Assembly: GCA_017743275.1 (NCBI GenBank) | Contig: JAGHZG010000123.1 | Location: 1 to 5,809 of the forward strand | Direction: 5' to 3' | Origin: Chloroflexota bacterium | Lineage (GTDB): Bacteria > Chloroflexota > Anaerolineae > B4-G1 > DUEL01 | DNA: 5,809 nt | The notes under the pieces: generated by a model | Database searches by the model: none | Seen by the model: the letters and a program-made list of their open reading frames with translations, nothing else | What the model was told of the DNA's origin: nothing | In this document: positions 5,461 to 5,809 of the stretch, piece after piece | Position numbering within the stretch: position 1 is the first letter of the stretch | Layout of the letters: each line of letters begins with the position of its first letter | Made by a program: the position numbers and the translations under genes

Positions 5461-5761
5461 GATCGCGAATCGCATATCGCATTTGAAAACAGGACACGGA
5501 TCAACACGGATTCTACGGATCAGCACGGATAAACATCCGTGACTTCCCTGCAAAAACTCACCGCAGAGACGCCGAGAGCGCAGAGTTTTACATCAGTATA
5601 ATCTCTGCGTACTCTGCGTCTCGGCGGTGAAATGACCTTTTTGCAGGAGACTCTTCCGTGAAAATCCGTACTATCTGTGCCCATCCGTGTCTCATTTGGC
5701 GAATGGGGAATTCGGGCCCTGCCTGATCAACAGCAATATACGCAACGAGCGATTCGCGATC
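5461..5761. repeat. Nested (onion-like) inverted repeat after rny
   Basis: Four distinct pairs of inverted arms lie inside one another. The outermost is GATCGCGAATCGC (5461-5473) with its exact complement at 5749-5761. Next, 5493-5520 pairs with 5664-5691 (22 of 28 positions; CACGGAT units at roughly 10-bp period). Next, CCTGCAAAAA (5547-5556) pairs with 5638-5647 (10 of 10). The innermost is 5559-5585 with 5603-5629 (23 of 27; CGCAGAG units at 8-9 bp), around a 17-nt loop. The structure begins two bases past the rny stop. The whole 301 bp could fold into one long interrupted hairpin. No open reading frame of note lies inside. Function unknown. Confidence 0.85.
5559..5629. repeat. Innermost inverted repeat (CGCAGAG-type units)
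   Basis: Arms of 27 bp (5559-5585, 5603-5629) match at 23 of 27 positions with loop TTTTACATCAGTATAAT. Arm length and number of mismatches equal those of the element after recX (3814-3892), although the unit sequence is different. This suggests one kind of element with different unit families. Confidence 0.8.
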
Positions 5762-5809
5762 AGCGATTTGCGATCAGCGATTTGCGATACGCGATACGCG
5801 ATTAGCGAT
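5749..5809 (+). repeat. GCGATNN heptamer array
   Basis: Eight consecutive 7-bp units share invariant GCGAT followed by a variable pair (TC, CA, TT, CA, TT, AC, AC, TA), then a final GCGAT at the window edge. There are no exceptions in 61 bases. Three units in the opposite orientation (ATCGC every 7 bp at 5462, 5469 and 5476) sit at the left end of the nested repeat. The array probably continues beyond the window. Confidence 0.9.

Larger units (their letters stand above)
5459..5809. other. Gene-free repeat region downstream of rny
   Basis: These 351 bases contain no supported gene on either strand. Apart from the nested arms and the heptamer array, the remaining unique stretch is about 5692-5748. 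It shows no promoter, terminator or RNA gene that I can recognise. Base composition is more A/T-rich than in the flanking genes. Confidence 0.7.

Noticed and set aside
4004..5497. Long minus strand open frame opposite rny
   Set aside because: It is antisense to RNase Y along almost its whole length. The leucine- and proline-rich product mirrors the coiled-coil codons.
5749..5809. CRISPR array
   Set aside because: Units of 7 bp with 2-bp variable parts are far too short for repeats and spacers.

Overview
The window reads as a high-GC bacterial chromosome fragment. The probable host is an uncultured member of the Chloroflexota. This rests on overall protein character (the GalE active-site block SSTANLF, RNase Y next to recX, a RecA with Walker [10 protein letters not shown]) and on a Gram-positive-type LexA half-site pair, so the phylum call is an inference. 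The first 19 bases are the synthetic Tn5 mosaic end used in tagmentation libraries, so the left edge is a contig end with adapter attached and genomic sequence starts at base 20.

Layout, left to right. Bases 20-373 (+) are the 3' end of a low-specificity L-threonine aldolase gene, closed by a hairpin terminator. It converges on galE (UDP-glucose 4-epimerase, 1400-417, minus strand). Upstream of galE, on the same strand, are a 20-bp-stem hairpin and a tRNA-Gln(CUG) gene (1607-1537). The tRNA and recA have divergent promoters in the 180-bp gap between them. recA (1788-2816, +) is followed by a 383-bp non-coding gap, then recX (3200-3811), then rny for RNase Y (3929-5458). From 5459 to the window end there is no gene, only repeats.

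How the genes relate: recA and recX form a recombination and repair pair (RecA filament and its modulator). RNase Y is a membrane-anchored mRNA decay nuclease encoded next to them. galE, the aldolase and the tRNA are housekeeping genes with no evident functional link to that group.

The least ordinary parts are non-coding. The recA-recX gap holds a perfect 14-bp palindrome with GAAC-N4-GTTC (a LexA-box form), a duplicated 13-mer carrying -10-like hexamers, several stems and a strong GC-rich hairpin followed by T's, so it may encode a small RNA or a regulated recX leader. After recX and after rny, in each case two bases beyond the stop codon, lie inverted repeats built from short-period degenerate units. 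The one after rny is nested like an onion, with different unit families as successive layers (GCGATNN, CACGGAT, TGCAAAAA, CGCAGAG). It ends in a strictly 7-bp-periodic GCGATNN array that runs off the window.
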